Source: Pelagihabitans sp963710535 (GTDB lineage Bacteria; Bacteroidota; Bacteroidia; Flavobacteriales; Flavobacteriaceae). From it: DNA of 64,000 nucleotides. Within the stretch, counting starts at the first letter, position 1. Every line of letters begins with the position of its first letter. Shown here piece after piece: positions 19,016 through 27,249 of the stretch. The notes below the pieces were generated by a model. That model made no database searches and was not told where the DNA came from. It saw only the letters and a list, made by a program, of their open reading frames with translations. A program made the position numbers and the translations under genes. Location: contig CAVQAW010000003.1 of assembly GCA_963710535.1 (NCBI GenBank), positions 124,001-188,000 of the forward strand, in the 5' to 3' direction.

Positions 19016-19303
19016 TTACAGTGAGATTACCCCTTTAATGGCCCCCACCTCCTTATAGATTTGGATTACAGCGTCGGGGCCCTCAAGGCCTACTGTAATC
19101 GATAGACTGGTATATTTGCCCGTCTTCGATTTTTTTGATTCTATCACGGCCCCTGTATTATCGAATATTTCATGAATCCTATTGATTTTATCGACTGCCG
19201 TGGGTACGATGAATTTATAAAGATAGACGGATGGCCATGGCGTACTCTCGATCAATTGCACCCTTAATCGATTGTAGAAAGCTTCCGATTTTTCCTTATC
19301 CAT
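19016..19303 (-). CDS. DUF493 family protein
   Basis: 95 residues; FYNRLRVQLIESTPWPSVYLYKFIVP and the ferredoxin-like fold pattern ending in IYKEVGAIKGVISL match DUF493 (YbeD-like) proteins, thought to be small regulatory domains related to ACT folds. It is transcribed away from the following ATPase gene. Confidence 0.88.
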   Translation of the reverse strand: MDKEKSEAFYNRLRVQLIESTPWPSVYLYKFIVPTAVDKINRIHEIFDNTGAVIESKKSKTGKYTSLSITVGLEGPDAVIQIYKEVGAIKGVISL

Positions 19304-19361
19304 GAATTTTTTTTACAAAGATAGTCCAAAACCCTAATTTTTTAGGCTTGCCCATATTGAT

Positions 19362-19369
19362 TACTTTTG
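19362..19369 (+). promoter_or_regulatory. Minus-seven element before the ATPase gene
   Basis: TACTTTTG matches TANNTTTG. No convincing TTG was found 17-23 bases upstream. If used, transcription begins after the in-frame ATG at 19,348, which supports the TTG start at 19,390. Confidence 0.45.
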
Positions 19370-19389
19370 TGGGAACAATCCCAAACCGT

Positions 19390-19950
19390 TTGAATCCAAA
19401 AAAAATTGTCATTACAGGAGGCCCCAGTACCGGAAAAACTTCTCTGATCGAACGATTGGGCAAGGAAGGTTTCCATTGTTTCCCGGAGGTCATCCGCAGT
19501 ATGACCCTCGATGCCAAAAATGAGGCTGGCCTGTCCAATTTTACGACAAATCCGATTGCGGTGGTCCCCGACCCCCTTGAGTTCAACAGAAAAATTATGG
19601 ATGCCAGGATGAAACATTTCAAAGCATCGACGGGGATGGCACTTCCCGTTGTTTTCTTTGACCGGGGAATCCCCGATGTCTTGGCCTATATGGATTATTT
19701 TGACCAGGATTATGGCCAGGAATTCATCGATGCGCTTGATAGCCACCGCTACGATTCCATTTTCCTGCTCCCGATGTGGCAAGAGATCTATACTTCCGAC
19801 AGCGAGCGTTTTGAGAGTTATGAAGAGGCGCTGGAAATTCATAAGCTGCTGCACCGAACATATACCCGATTTGGCTATCGCGTTGTTGAAGTGCCCAAAG
19901 ATACGATAGACCGAAGGGTGGCATTTATCAAAGACCAGTTAGATCGGTAA
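19390..19950 (+). CDS. AAA_28-type P-loop ATPase (NadR-kinase-like)
   Basis: 186 residues from a TTG start (MNPKKIVITGGP). The Walker A is GGPSTGKTSL at about 9-18. Downstream are VVFFDRGIPDVLAY and a kinase-like lid region (RRVAFIKDQL). The fold resembles the ribosylnicotinamide-kinase domain of NadR, but the substrate is unknown. ATG 19,348 would add 14 residues but probably lies ahead of the transcript start. The recQ gene follows after two bases. Confidence 0.82.
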   Translation: MNPKKIVITGGPSTGKTSLIERLGKEGFHCFPEVIRSMTLDAKNEAGLSNFTTNPIAVVPDPLEFNRKIMDARMKHFKASTGMALPVVFFDRGIPDVLAYMDYFDQDYGQEFIDALDSHRYDSIFLLPMWQEIYTSDSERFESYEEALEIHKLLHRTYTRFGYRVVEVPKDTIDRRVAFIKDQLDR

Positions 19951-19952
19951 AA

Positions 19953-21848
19953 GTGAGAAATCCAAAAGACATATTAAAGGCCCATTGGGGTTTTGACCGT
20001 TTCAGGGGATCACAAGAACGGATCATAGAAGCCCTCCTGCAAAAAAAAGATGTCCTGGCCCTACTGCCAACGGGAGGTGGCAAATCGATTTGCTTTCAAA
20101 TCCCGGCCCTCGCCCAGGAAGGCATCTGCATCGTAGTGTCTCCATTGATCGCTCTGATTCAGAACCAGGTCGACCAGCTCAAACAGATGGGCATTAAAGC
20201 CGTTGCCCTCACCGGAGGCATTCCTTTCAACGAGGTCATCGACCTGTTGGACAATTGCTGTTTTGGAAATTACAAGTTCCTGTATCTCTCGCCCGAACGA
20301 TTGATGCAGGAAATGGTCAGGGAAAGAATACCACAGATGAACGTGAACCTGATCGCCATAGACGAGTCGCACTGCATTTCGCAATGGGGCCACGACTTCA
20401 GACCGGCCTATCTCCAATGCGGCCAGTTGAGGACATTACTCCCCGATGTGCCGGTTGTGGCCTTGACCGCTACGGCCACCGACAGAGTTGTAAAAGACAT
20501 CCTCGGACAGCTAGAGATGAACGCAACCCTTATTGTGAAGGATTCCTTTGCAAGGAAAAACATCGCATTCAGCGTCGTATGGGCTGAAGACAAACCCTTT
20601 CGCCTGAAGCAATGCTGTGATCAATCCGGGAAGAGTGCCATTGTCTATGTCAGAACAAGGCGTTTGACCGAAGAATTGTCGCAATACCTCAATACATCGG
20701 GATACAGCAGTGCGTTCTTCCATGGAGGCATGGCCAAAGCGGAAAAGAAAAAAAAGCTCCAAAATTGGTTGACAGACAAGGTAAAGATCATGGTGGCCAC
20801 CAATGCCTTCGGTCTTGGTATCGATAAGCCCGACGTAACCCTTGTGGTGCACTACCAAATTCCCGATTGCATCGAAAATTATTTTCAAGAAGCCGGAAGG
20901 GCCGGGCGGGATGGAAACAACGCCCGGGCAGTGCTCATCACCAATGAAACCGATATAGGGCAGGTAAAAAATCAATTTTTGAGCGTATTGCCAGATACGG
21001 CCTATATCAAAAATGTATACCATAAGCTCAACAATTACTTTCAGGTGGCCTATGGCGAAGGGAACGATGCGACCTTTCAAATCAATTTCAATGCCTTTTG
21101 TGAAACGTATCAACTCAATAGGCTGCTGACCTTCAATACCTTGCGCGTACTCGACCAACAGTCGGTAATCGCCTTGTCGGAGTCGTTCGATCAGCGGAAC
21201 ACGGTGCGCTTCGTGGCGGACAAGCAAACCATTTTCGACTATTTGGAAAAGAACCGGGCCATGGCGCCCTTCATACAAACCCTTTTGCGCACTTATGGCG
21301 GCCTTTTCGATTTCGACACCAAAATAAATACCCATTTGATCGCTAAAAAATCGGCTATTTCGGAAGCCGATATCGGGAAGCTTTTGCAAAAGCTCCAAAA
21401 AGATGGCCTGATCGAACATCAGGCCATAGAAAGTGATCTAAGTCTTACTTTTTTGGTGCCTCGCGAAGACGATATCACAATCAACCGTTTTGCCAAGGAA
21501 GTAAAGGAGTGGCACCAAATAAAGATCGCCAACGTGCAAAGTATGTTGGATTATGTCAATGGGGACAACGTTTGCCGGGCGCAACAGCTGATGGCCTACT
21601 TCGGCGAAAGCAAAAGCAAGCCGTGCGGGATCTGTGATGTTTGTCTCGAAAAATCCTCGGTACATAGCGCGGCCGACCGTTTGCTGCCAGCACAGATCAT
21701 TAAATTCCTGACCTATAAAAGCAGCGATTCCAGGACCTTGATCGATGCCCTTGATTTTGAAGAAAAACTGGTTTTGAAAACGATACAGGGGTTACTGGAA
21801 GAGGGCAGCATCGCCATAAATTCTAAAAATGAATATGAAATCGTATGA
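19953..21848 (+). CDS. recQ: ATP-dependent DNA helicase RecQ (short form)
   Basis: 631 residues from GTG. Helicase motifs: motif I LLPTGGGKSICFQIP, motif II DESH (IAIDESHCISQWGHDFRP), motif VI QEAGRAGRDG. The zinc-binding RQC part is CRAQQLMAYFG ... CGICDVC at about 537-565. The HRDC domain of E. coli RecQ is absent, so this is a shorter paralogue. The enzyme unwinds DNA 3' to 5' in recombination and repair. It overlaps fmt by four bases. Confidence 0.94.
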   Translation: MRNPKDILKAHWGFDRFRGSQERIIEALLQKKDVLALLPTGGGKSICFQIPALAQEGICIVVSPLIALIQNQVDQLKQMGIKAVALTGGIPFNEVIDLLDNCCFGNYKFLYLSPERLMQEMVRERIPQMNVNLIAIDESHCISQWGHDFRPAYLQCGQLRTLLPDVPVVALTATATDRVVKDILGQLEMNATLIVKDSFARKNIAFSVVWAEDKPFRLKQCCDQSGKSAIVYVRTRRLTEELSQYLNTSGYSSAFFHGGMAKAEKKKKLQNWLTDKVKIMVATNAFGLGIDKPDVTLVVHYQIPDCIENYFQEAGRAGRDGNNARAVLITNETDIGQVKNQFLSVLPDTAYIKNVYHKLNNYFQVAYGEGNDATFQINFNAFCETYQLNRLLTFNTLRVLDQQSVIALSESFDQRNTVRFVADKQTIFDYLEKNRAMAPFIQTLLRTYGGLFDFDTKINTHLIAKKSAISEADIGKLLQKLQKDGLIEHQAIESDLSLTFLVPREDDITINRFAKEVKEWHQIKIANVQSMLDYVNGDNVCRAQQLMAYFGESKSKPCGICDVCLEKSSVHSAADRLLPAQIIKFLTYKSSDSRTLIDALDFEEKLVLKTIQGLLEEGSIAINSKNEYEIV

Positions 21849-22792
21849 GGGACATTAAAATAGTATTCATGGGCACCCCCGAGTTTGCGGTGACTTCCTT
21901 GCAAATGTTGATCGAAAAAGGTCATGAGGTGGTCGGAGTGGTGACCGCTCCCGACAGGCCGGCAGGCAGGGGCCAAAAACTGCAAAGTCCAGCGGTCAAG
22001 ATCTATGCGGAATCAAAGGGATTGCCGGTCTTGCAGCCGACCAACCTGAAAGATGTCGACTTTCTGGCAAGCCTTCAAAAACTGGGGGCCAACCTACAGG
22101 TCGTTGTGGCCTTCCGCATGTTGCCAAAAGCCGTATGGTCGATGCCGCCATATGGCACATTTAACCTCCACGCATCCCTTTTGCCCGAATACCGTGGTGC
22201 GGCACCCATCAATTGGGCCATTATCAACGGGGAACGCAAAACCGGGGTGACCACTTTTTTCATCGACGACCAGATCGATACGGGCGAGATTATCCTTCAA
22301 AAGGAAATACCGATAAACGAAAACGATTCAGCAGGCGACCTTCATGATCGGTTGATGCAACTTGGTGCAGAATTGATCATCGATACCGTTGAATTGATCC
22401 GAATGAACAAGGTGACGACCAAAAAACAGGCCATGAATACCCGATTGAAATCGGCGCATAAGATCTATAGGGAAGATTGCGAAATAAAATGGGACCGGTC
22501 GCTTGAAGAAATTCATGACCACGTAAGAGGCCTGAGTCCCTATCCTGTCGCATGGACCCACTTGATCCATGACGGCCAGCGTACTTTGCTCAAAATCTAC
22601 AAAACCGCCAAGGAAACTGCATCCCATACCTTGAAACCGGGGCAACTTTTGGCAGATAAACATCAGATCAGAGTGGCCGTCAAGGGAGGGTACCTGCAAC
22701 TGCTCGAAATACAGTTTCCCGGCAAACGGCGAATGAAGGTCAAGGAAGTGCTCAATGGCCTTAAATTGGAAAAAAGCGCTTATTTGGAATGA
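21845..22792 (+). CDS. fmt: Methionyl-tRNA formyltransferase
   Basis: 315 residues. The formyl-tetrahydrofolate site is clear: VFMGTPEFAV at the start, NLHASLLPEYRGAAPINWAIINGE split at about 101-122, and TGVTTFFIDDQIDTG. The C-terminal OB-like domain follows from about 205. It formylates Met-tRNAfMet for initiation. The start codon overlaps the stop of recQ (ATGA). Confidence 0.96.
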   Translation: MRDIKIVFMGTPEFAVTSLQMLIEKGHEVVGVVTAPDRPAGRGQKLQSPAVKIYAESKGLPVLQPTNLKDVDFLASLQKLGANLQVVVAFRMLPKAVWSMPPYGTFNLHASLLPEYRGAAPINWAIINGERKTGVTTFFIDDQIDTGEIILQKEIPINENDSAGDLHDRLMQLGAELIIDTVELIRMNKVTTKKQAMNTRLKSAHKIYREDCEIKWDRSLEEIHDHVRGLSPYPVAWTHLIHDGQRTLLKIYKTAKETASHTLKPGQLLADKHQIRVAVKGGYLQLLEIQFPGKRRMKVKEVLNGLKLEKSAYLE

Positions 22793-22838
22793 AGTCCCGC
22801 TATCATTGGGCTACGCGAATCGTCAAAAAAGACTTACT

Positions 22839-22923
22839 TTATCAACAAACGTCTTTAGTTATCAACAAAAACGCTGATTTCCCCTTATTTTACTTGCGTT
22901 CACGGTATTTCCGTATAAATTTG
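22839..22923 (+). promoter_or_regulatory. HU promoter region with two TTATCAACA repeats
   Basis: TTG at 22,894-22,896, 19 bases, and TAAATTTG at 22,916-22,923 form a full flavobacterial promoter for the HU gene. Upstream, TTATCAACA occurs twice on the same strand (22,839-22,847 and 22,859-22,867), one base away from the DnaA box TTATCCACA. Confidence 0.65.
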
Positions 22924-22969
22924 TTCAACCATTAAAAATTATATTAACAACAATTAATTTAATTACATT

Positions 22970-23242
22970 ATGAACAAAACAGAATTAATCGATGCAATGG
23001 CTGCTGACGCGGGCATCACAAAAGCCGCGGCTAAAAAGTCATTGGAATCTTTCTTGGGACATGTACAAAAATCCCTTAAGAAAGGCAATCGCGTATCACT
23101 GGTAGGTTTCGGATCATGGTCCGTATCCAAAAGAAATGCAAGAGAAGGCAGAAACCCATCTACGGGCAAAACCATCAAAATTGCAGCTAAAAATGTTGTA
23201 AAGTTTAAAGCGGGAGCCGATTTGGGCAAAGCGGTAAACTAG
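22970..23242 (+). CDS. HU-family DNA-binding protein
   Basis: 90 residues, the normal HU length. MNKTELIDAMAADAGITKAAAKKSLESF is the dimerising helix pair, VSLVGFGSWSVSKRNAREGRNPSTGKTIKI the DNA-binding arm. It is a histone-like dimer that bends DNA and supports nucleoid structure. It stands alone with its own promoter and terminator, which fits strong expression. Confidence 0.95.
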   Translation: MNKTELIDAMAADAGITKAAAKKSLESFLGHVQKSLKKGNRVSLVGFGSWSVSKRNAREGRNPSTGKTIKIAAKNVVKFKAGADLGKAVN

Positions 23243-23263
23243 TCTCCATACTGATTAAATTCG

Positions 23264-23294
23264 AAGCATCCCGAATCATCGGGATGCTTTTTTT
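23264..23294 (+). terminator. Rho-independent terminator of the HU gene
   Basis: AAGCATCCCGA / TCGGGATGCTT stem, four-base loop, followed by seven Ts. Confidence 0.9.
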
Positions 23295-23353
23295 ATGGCA
23301 AAGTTTGGTTTTATTGGGAATTGTTTTATTTTAGAGGGACATAGCACGCTCGT

Positions 23354-23914
23354 ATGGTTATCATTAAGCCAAAAAAAGGTAAGTTGTTGATTGCGGAACC
23401 CTCACTTACTGGTGATGTGTCCTTCAACAGGTCGGTCGTTCTTTTGGCGGAGCACAATAAAGAGGGGTCGGTTGGGTTTATACTTAACAAACCGCTCGAA
23501 TACCATATCAACGATCTTGTCTCCGAGATCAATATCCCCTTCAGGGTCTACAATGGGGGGCCGGTTGAACAAGACAATCTTTATTTCATACACAAGGTAC
23601 CCCATCTCATAGATAACAGCATCGAAATTTCGGATGGTATTTATTGGGGCGGCGATTTCGAGAAAACCATTGCACTGATCAACCAAAAATTGATATCGGA
23701 GAAGGATATCCGATTCTTTTTGGGATACTCGGGCTGGTCTTCTTTGCAATTGGACAAAGAGCTTTCCTCAAAATCATGGATCGTGGTAAAGAACGAATAT
23801 GAAAGTGCGATCATTCAAAAGCCGGCCACGGCGTTTTGGAAAGAAAAAATGATAGAATTGGGGGGCAATTACCTGTTATGGTCGAATGCGCCCGAAAACC
23901 CCAGCCTCAACTAG
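23354..23914 (+). CDS. YqgE/AlgH family protein
   Basis: 186 residues with the family signature at the start (GKLLIAEPSLTGDVSFNRSVVLLAEHNKEGSVGFILNKP over residues 8-46) and FFLGYSGWSSLQLDKEL later. AlgH/YqgE proteins are widespread; their molecular role is unsettled. Its 3' end overlaps the convergent class IV aminotransferase gene by four bases. Confidence 0.92.
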   Translation: MVIIKPKKGKLLIAEPSLTGDVSFNRSVVLLAEHNKEGSVGFILNKPLEYHINDLVSEINIPFRVYNGGPVEQDNLYFIHKVPHLIDNSIEISDGIYWGGDFEKTIALINQKLISEKDIRFFLGYSGWSSLQLDKELSSKSWIVVKNEYESAIIQKPATAFWKEKMIELGGNYLLWSNAPENPSLN

Positions 23915-24771
23915 TCTACACTCGGTTGTTCCAATCGCGCTTTGGCATTCAAAGCGGCCAAAAGTTTCCTTGAAACCTCGATATCGTAGCTTTTTTTTCT
24001 GTATTGGGTGATCGGCCGAATACCCTTCCAGGTGTTGGCCACAAATAGTTCATCCGCTTTTTGAAGGTCAAAGGGAGAGATGGAATCTTCGATCAGCGTG
24101 AGTTCTTTGAGATTTCTTACGATTTCCATCAGTTTTTTTCTGATGACCCCATTGTCACAGCCATCAGCCAAAGGGGGTGTTTTTATGGTGTTGCCCTGGC
24201 GCATGAAAATATTGCCGTTGACCGATGCCACCACCTGTTTGTTATGGTTCAGCAGCAGTACATCTTGATAACCATTTTCCTTGGCATAAATTGCGCCCAA
24301 AACGTTGATCAACTTGTTGTTGGTTTCCAGGGTCGAGAGCATATCGGCGTTCACATAAAAGTCTTTGAACAGTTCAACTTCGTACCGCTCGGTTTGCAGG
24401 AAAAAAAATGGATCGGCAAGCGGTTCCGATTCGATGATGTAGGAAATGTTGTTGTTCTCTGGCGTGTATTCAGCGCCCTTGGCTCGAAATATGGTAATCC
24501 GAAGGCCTGCACTGGCATGTTGCAAGTTGTTCGCTACCAATACATTGTTTAGCGATTGTTCCAGGAATTCCATGGTGAACGACATGGGAATGTCCATTCT
24601 CAATATCCTCATTGACGACATCAGCCTGAGGTAATGGTCTTCCCAAAAGAAAATTTTACCGTTGACGGCGCGGACCGTTTCGAACAATGAATCCCCGAAA
24701 CGCACGCCCCGGTTGCGGTGGTTTAAAAAGTAGTTTTGGTCTTGGACCATTTCACCATTAAAATCAACCAT
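23911..24771 (-). CDS. Class IV PLP-dependent aminotransferase / lyase
   Basis: 286 residues. NHRNRGVRFGDSLFETVRAVNGKIFFWEDHYLRL at about 18-50 is the fold-type IV N terminus; the PLP lysine is likely in the KLINVLGAIYAKENGYQDVLLLN region. The family holds branched-chain and D-amino acid aminotransferases and aminodeoxychorismate lyase (PabC). The short length favours a PabC-like enzyme, but the choice is not secure. Confidence 0.88.
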   Translation of the reverse strand: MVDFNGEMVQDQNYFLNHRNRGVRFGDSLFETVRAVNGKIFFWEDHYLRLMSSMRILRMDIPMSFTMEFLEQSLNNVLVANNLQHASAGLRITIFRAKGAEYTPENNNISYIIESEPLADPFFFLQTERYEVELFKDFYVNADMLSTLETNNKLINVLGAIYAKENGYQDVLLLNHNKQVVASVNGNIFMRQGNTIKTPPLADGCDNGVIRKKLMEIVRNLKELTLIEDSISPFDLQKADELFVANTWKGIRPITQYRKKSYDIEVSRKLLAALNAKARLEQPSVD

Positions 24772-24824
24772 AAAAAAAGCCTTGATAATTCAAGGCCAAA
24801 GATAAGTTTAATATGAGAAAGTGC

Positions 24825-25211
24825 TTATTTGGAACCCAATACCTGTTTCAGGCTCGATACTTGGTTTTCCCAGAGCATTTTAGCTTCTTCCACCTCATCC
24901 TCTTCGGCAAAGTCTGTTATGAAAAGGGATACGTCTTGGGTGATTTCATCCACAATGATCTTCAGTTCAAAATAGGTGTCGTCTTCGCTGTCGACCCAGG
25001 TGAATTTTACGAATTCATCGCTTTTTCGTTTGATGAGTTTTGCCTGTTCTTCTGAACCGTCCCAAATAAAACTGAATATTTCGCCTCGGGAATTCACATT
25101 ATCCGCAAACCATTCCGAAAGACCGGAGGGCGTTGATAAATACTGGTACAACAGCTGGGGGGATGATTGTATTACGAATTCAAGTTCAAACTTTGTTTTA
25201 TCGTCCATCAA
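24825..25211 (-). CDS. START-like domain protein
   Basis: 128 residues (ATG 25,208 is equally possible as start). The helix-grip pattern FELEFVIQSSPQLLYQYLSTPSGLSEWFADNV and FSFIWDGSEEQAKLI fit the AHSA1/START-like family of Bacteroidota. Probably a ligand-binding or chaperone-linked protein; function unknown. Confidence 0.88.
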   Translation of the reverse strand: MMDDKTKFELEFVIQSSPQLLYQYLSTPSGLSEWFADNVNSRGEIFSFIWDGSEEQAKLIKRKSDEFVKFTWVDSEDDTYFELKIIVDEITQDVSLFITDFAEEDEVEEAKMLWENQVSSLKQVLGSK

Positions 25212-25349
25212 GCGTATTATGTATTTCTTCGGGCAATATATCGATTTCCATATGATAAAAAAATAAAAGGCCGAGAATATTTTTTTAAGTTGGTAAAGTT
25301 GATAGGGACAGAATTTAACTTTATATTTGCAGCCGTTTTAAAAACCGAT

Positions 25350-25423
25350 GGCGAGGTAGCTCAGTCGGTTAGAGCGCAGGATTCATAACCCTGAGGTCGG
25401 GAGTTCAAATCTCCCTCTCGCTA
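25350..25423 (+). tRNA. tRNA-Met (anticodon CAT)
   Basis: 74 bases. Acceptor arms 25,350-25,356 and 25,416-25,422 pair with G-U ends; D arm GCTC ... GAGC; anticodon loop TTCATAA; T arm GGGAG-TTCAAAT-CTCCC; discriminator A at 25,423. CCA is not encoded. CAT could in principle also be a tRNA-Ile with lysidine; I judge elongator Met more likely. The accessory region begins immediately downstream. Confidence 0.92.
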
Positions 25424-25428
25424 CTACT

Positions 25429-25470
25429 AAAAATGGCCGTTGCACAAAAATGTGACTGCCATTTTTTTTT
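25429..25470 (+). terminator. Probable terminator of the tRNA
   Basis: AAAATGGC / GCCATTTT with an inner CAC / GTG pair, followed by a long T-run. The transcript of the tRNA would end here, ahead of the foreign region. Confidence 0.7.
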
Positions 25471-25590
25471 CAGGTACAACATAGGTACAACATTTTGTAG
25501 TATTTCAACCGGACCATTTTATTTGAAAGGTTTTGTGCTAATTTTGGTTCTTGTCCATATAATCTTGCCATGTGACTTTAACTTTGAAAA

Positions 25591-25932
25591 CTATGTGTCT
25601 TTTCCGTTATCATTTTTACTCAAAAATCCGTACTCGTAGACAAAAAGATATACCTCTCCTTTTTTGTTCTTCCAATAGTGTGTAAAAAATTTGGGATTAA
25701 AGCCTTCTTCCAATAGTTCATTTTTTCGAATGATTGTATAGCCCGATTTGTTATTCTTTTTTAAAATCTTTCTGTTTATTTTCAATTGTCTTTCAACTTT
25801 GAGATAAAACCATTCGGTTTTCTGTCGATTCTCATATTGATTAATGGATTTACACTTTTTAGAACAGTATATCTTATCAGATCTACCCTTTACCTTAATA
25901 TCACAAACGGGACAATTTTTTGAATTAATCAT
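25591..25932 (-). CDS. Small zinc-ribbon protein
   Basis: 113 residues from MINSKNCPVC; an ATG four codons upstream (25,944) is possible. CPVC and CSKKC supply four cysteines for a zinc ribbon; the rest is basic and hydrophilic (LKINRKILKKNNKSGYTIIRKNELLEEGFNPKFF in pieces). I recognise it as a conserved small Bacteroidota protein of unknown function. It lies between the tRNA and the recombinase, on the opposite strand. Confidence 0.7.
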   Translation of the reverse strand: MINSKNCPVCDIKVKGRSDKIYCSKKCKSINQYENRQKTEWFYLKVERQLKINRKILKKNNKSGYTIIRKNELLEEGFNPKFFTHYWKNKKGEVYLFVYEYGFLSKNDNGKDT

Positions 25933-25996
25933 TTGCAAACGCATATTATAGACTTAATATACTGTTTAATATTTAAAACAGAAGTAAACTTGTGCT

Positions 25997-27127
25997 ATGA
26001 ATGTATTTAAATCCATAACGCTATATCATCTAATGATTAACAATCAAAAGATGATAGGTATTAAGTTTTCTCCTGATAAATTGATTCAAGGATTAATCAA
26101 AGGCCTTCCAAATTCAAAATGGAGCAAAGAATATAATATGGCCTACATTGTCAATACCAAGGATAATCTTGCAATCATTTTCAACACGTTCAAGGGTGTT
26201 GTTTGGATAAATTACAATCGATTTTTATCCAACAAACCCATGAACACCAAAAATGAAACGGTTGATGTAGAATGGTATAGAAAAAGAAAAACTACTCCTG
26301 AATGACAGAGTCTGCCCGGAAGAGTACCTTTTAAAATTGGAACTGAAGAGGTATGCTAACAATACGGTCAGAATCTATGTTTCATTTTTTGAAATGTTCA
26401 TAAACCATTATAAAGAAAAAGAGTTGAATACGATTAATGAAAGTGATATCAGGGTGTTTCTCCAAACTCTTGTCCGAAGGAAAGTATCCAATTCCTACTT
26501 AAATCAAGCAATTAACTCCATTAAATTTTACTACGAGGTTGTTTTGGGCATGCCAAATCGTTTTTATGAAATAGAGCGGCCCAGAAAAGAATCAAAACTA
26601 CCCCAAGTAATTTCAAAGGAGGAAGTACTCTCTATCATAAAAAACACGAACAATATTAAACACAGATGTATCGTGGAGCTCCTATACAGCTCGGGTATTC
26701 GGCGAAGTGAACTTTTAAACCTGAAAATAACCGATATAGATAGCAATAGAATGTTGGTCATGGTCAAAGGTGGTAAAGGGAACAAGGATAGGCAAACGCT
26801 ATTATCCAAAACTACCTTGGAGGATCTGCGTATTTATTTTAAGAGAATGGAAACCTCAAAAATATCTGTTTGAGGGACATAAGGCATCTAAATATGGTGC
26901 TGTAAGTGTATTAAATATAGTTAAACGAGCAGCAGCCAAATCTGGAATTAGGCAAACTGTCACTCCCCATGTTCTACGTCATAGTTTTGCGACACATCTA
27001 TTGGAATCAGGTGTTGACCTAAGACAAATTCAGGTACTCTTAGGGCATGGTTCAAAGTAAGACAACCGAGATATACACCCATGTAGCGACCAACACTTTT
27101 AAAGACATTAAAAATCCTTTAGATTAG
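25997..27127 (+). pseudogene. Tyrosine recombinase with N-terminal extension, three frameshifts
   Basis: Reading frames join as 25,997-26,301, 26,302-26,845, 26,846-27,055 and 27,056-27,127 to give about 376 residues. Residues 1-100 form an extra domain (LIQGLIKGLPNSKWSKEYNMAYI). The SAM-like core-binding domain begins PEEYLLKLELKRYANNT, the catalytic domain LPQVISKEEV. All catalytic residues are encoded: Arg in SSGIRRSELL, Lys in GKGNKDR, HVLRH, LLGH and Tyr in EIYTHVA; it ends IKNPLD, like the SPLD end of IntI. The IntI-specific insertion before the HxLRH box is missing. Frameshifts near 26,301, 26,846 and 27,055 mean it is inactive unless they are sequencing errors. Confidence 0.85.
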
Positions 27128-27180
27128 TATTTCTAAAATAGATATATAGTAACTTGTTACCATACACAATCGTTAGGCAC
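27128..27180 (+). repeat. attI-like junction before the first cassette
   Basis: Between the recombinase stop and the first gene lies a perfect palindrome GTAAC-TT-GTTAC (27,149-27,160), followed by the G|TT junction of cassette A (GTTAGGCAC, 27,172-27,180). By position this is where a primary insertion site would be. The exact extent of any attI is inference. Confidence 0.55.
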
Positions 27181-27198
27181 AAGCTAAAAAATACTTAG

Positions 27199-27233
27199 AA
27201 GTTACCGTTTTGGTAACTTTTTTTGTATCTTTG
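27199..27233 (+). promoter_or_regulatory. Cassette A promoter with operator palindrome
   Basis: AAGTTACC-GTTTT-GGTAACTT (27,199-27,219) is a perfect 8-bp inverted repeat, immediately followed by TATCTTTG (27,226-27,233), a perfect minus-seven element. Placement fits autoregulation by the antitoxin encoded downstream. With its T-run it could alternatively stop transcription coming from the recombinase side. Confidence 0.65.
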
Positions 27234-27249
27234 TCCTAAAGAACATATT

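Noticed and set aside
20511..21419. 302-codon open frame on the minus strand within recQ
   Set aside because: Antisense shadow of a conserved helicase; no recognisable domain.
26300..27056. Frameshifts in the recombinase as programmed frameshifting
   Set aside because: Three changes at unrelated sequences without slippery heptamers next to structures; decay or error is simpler.
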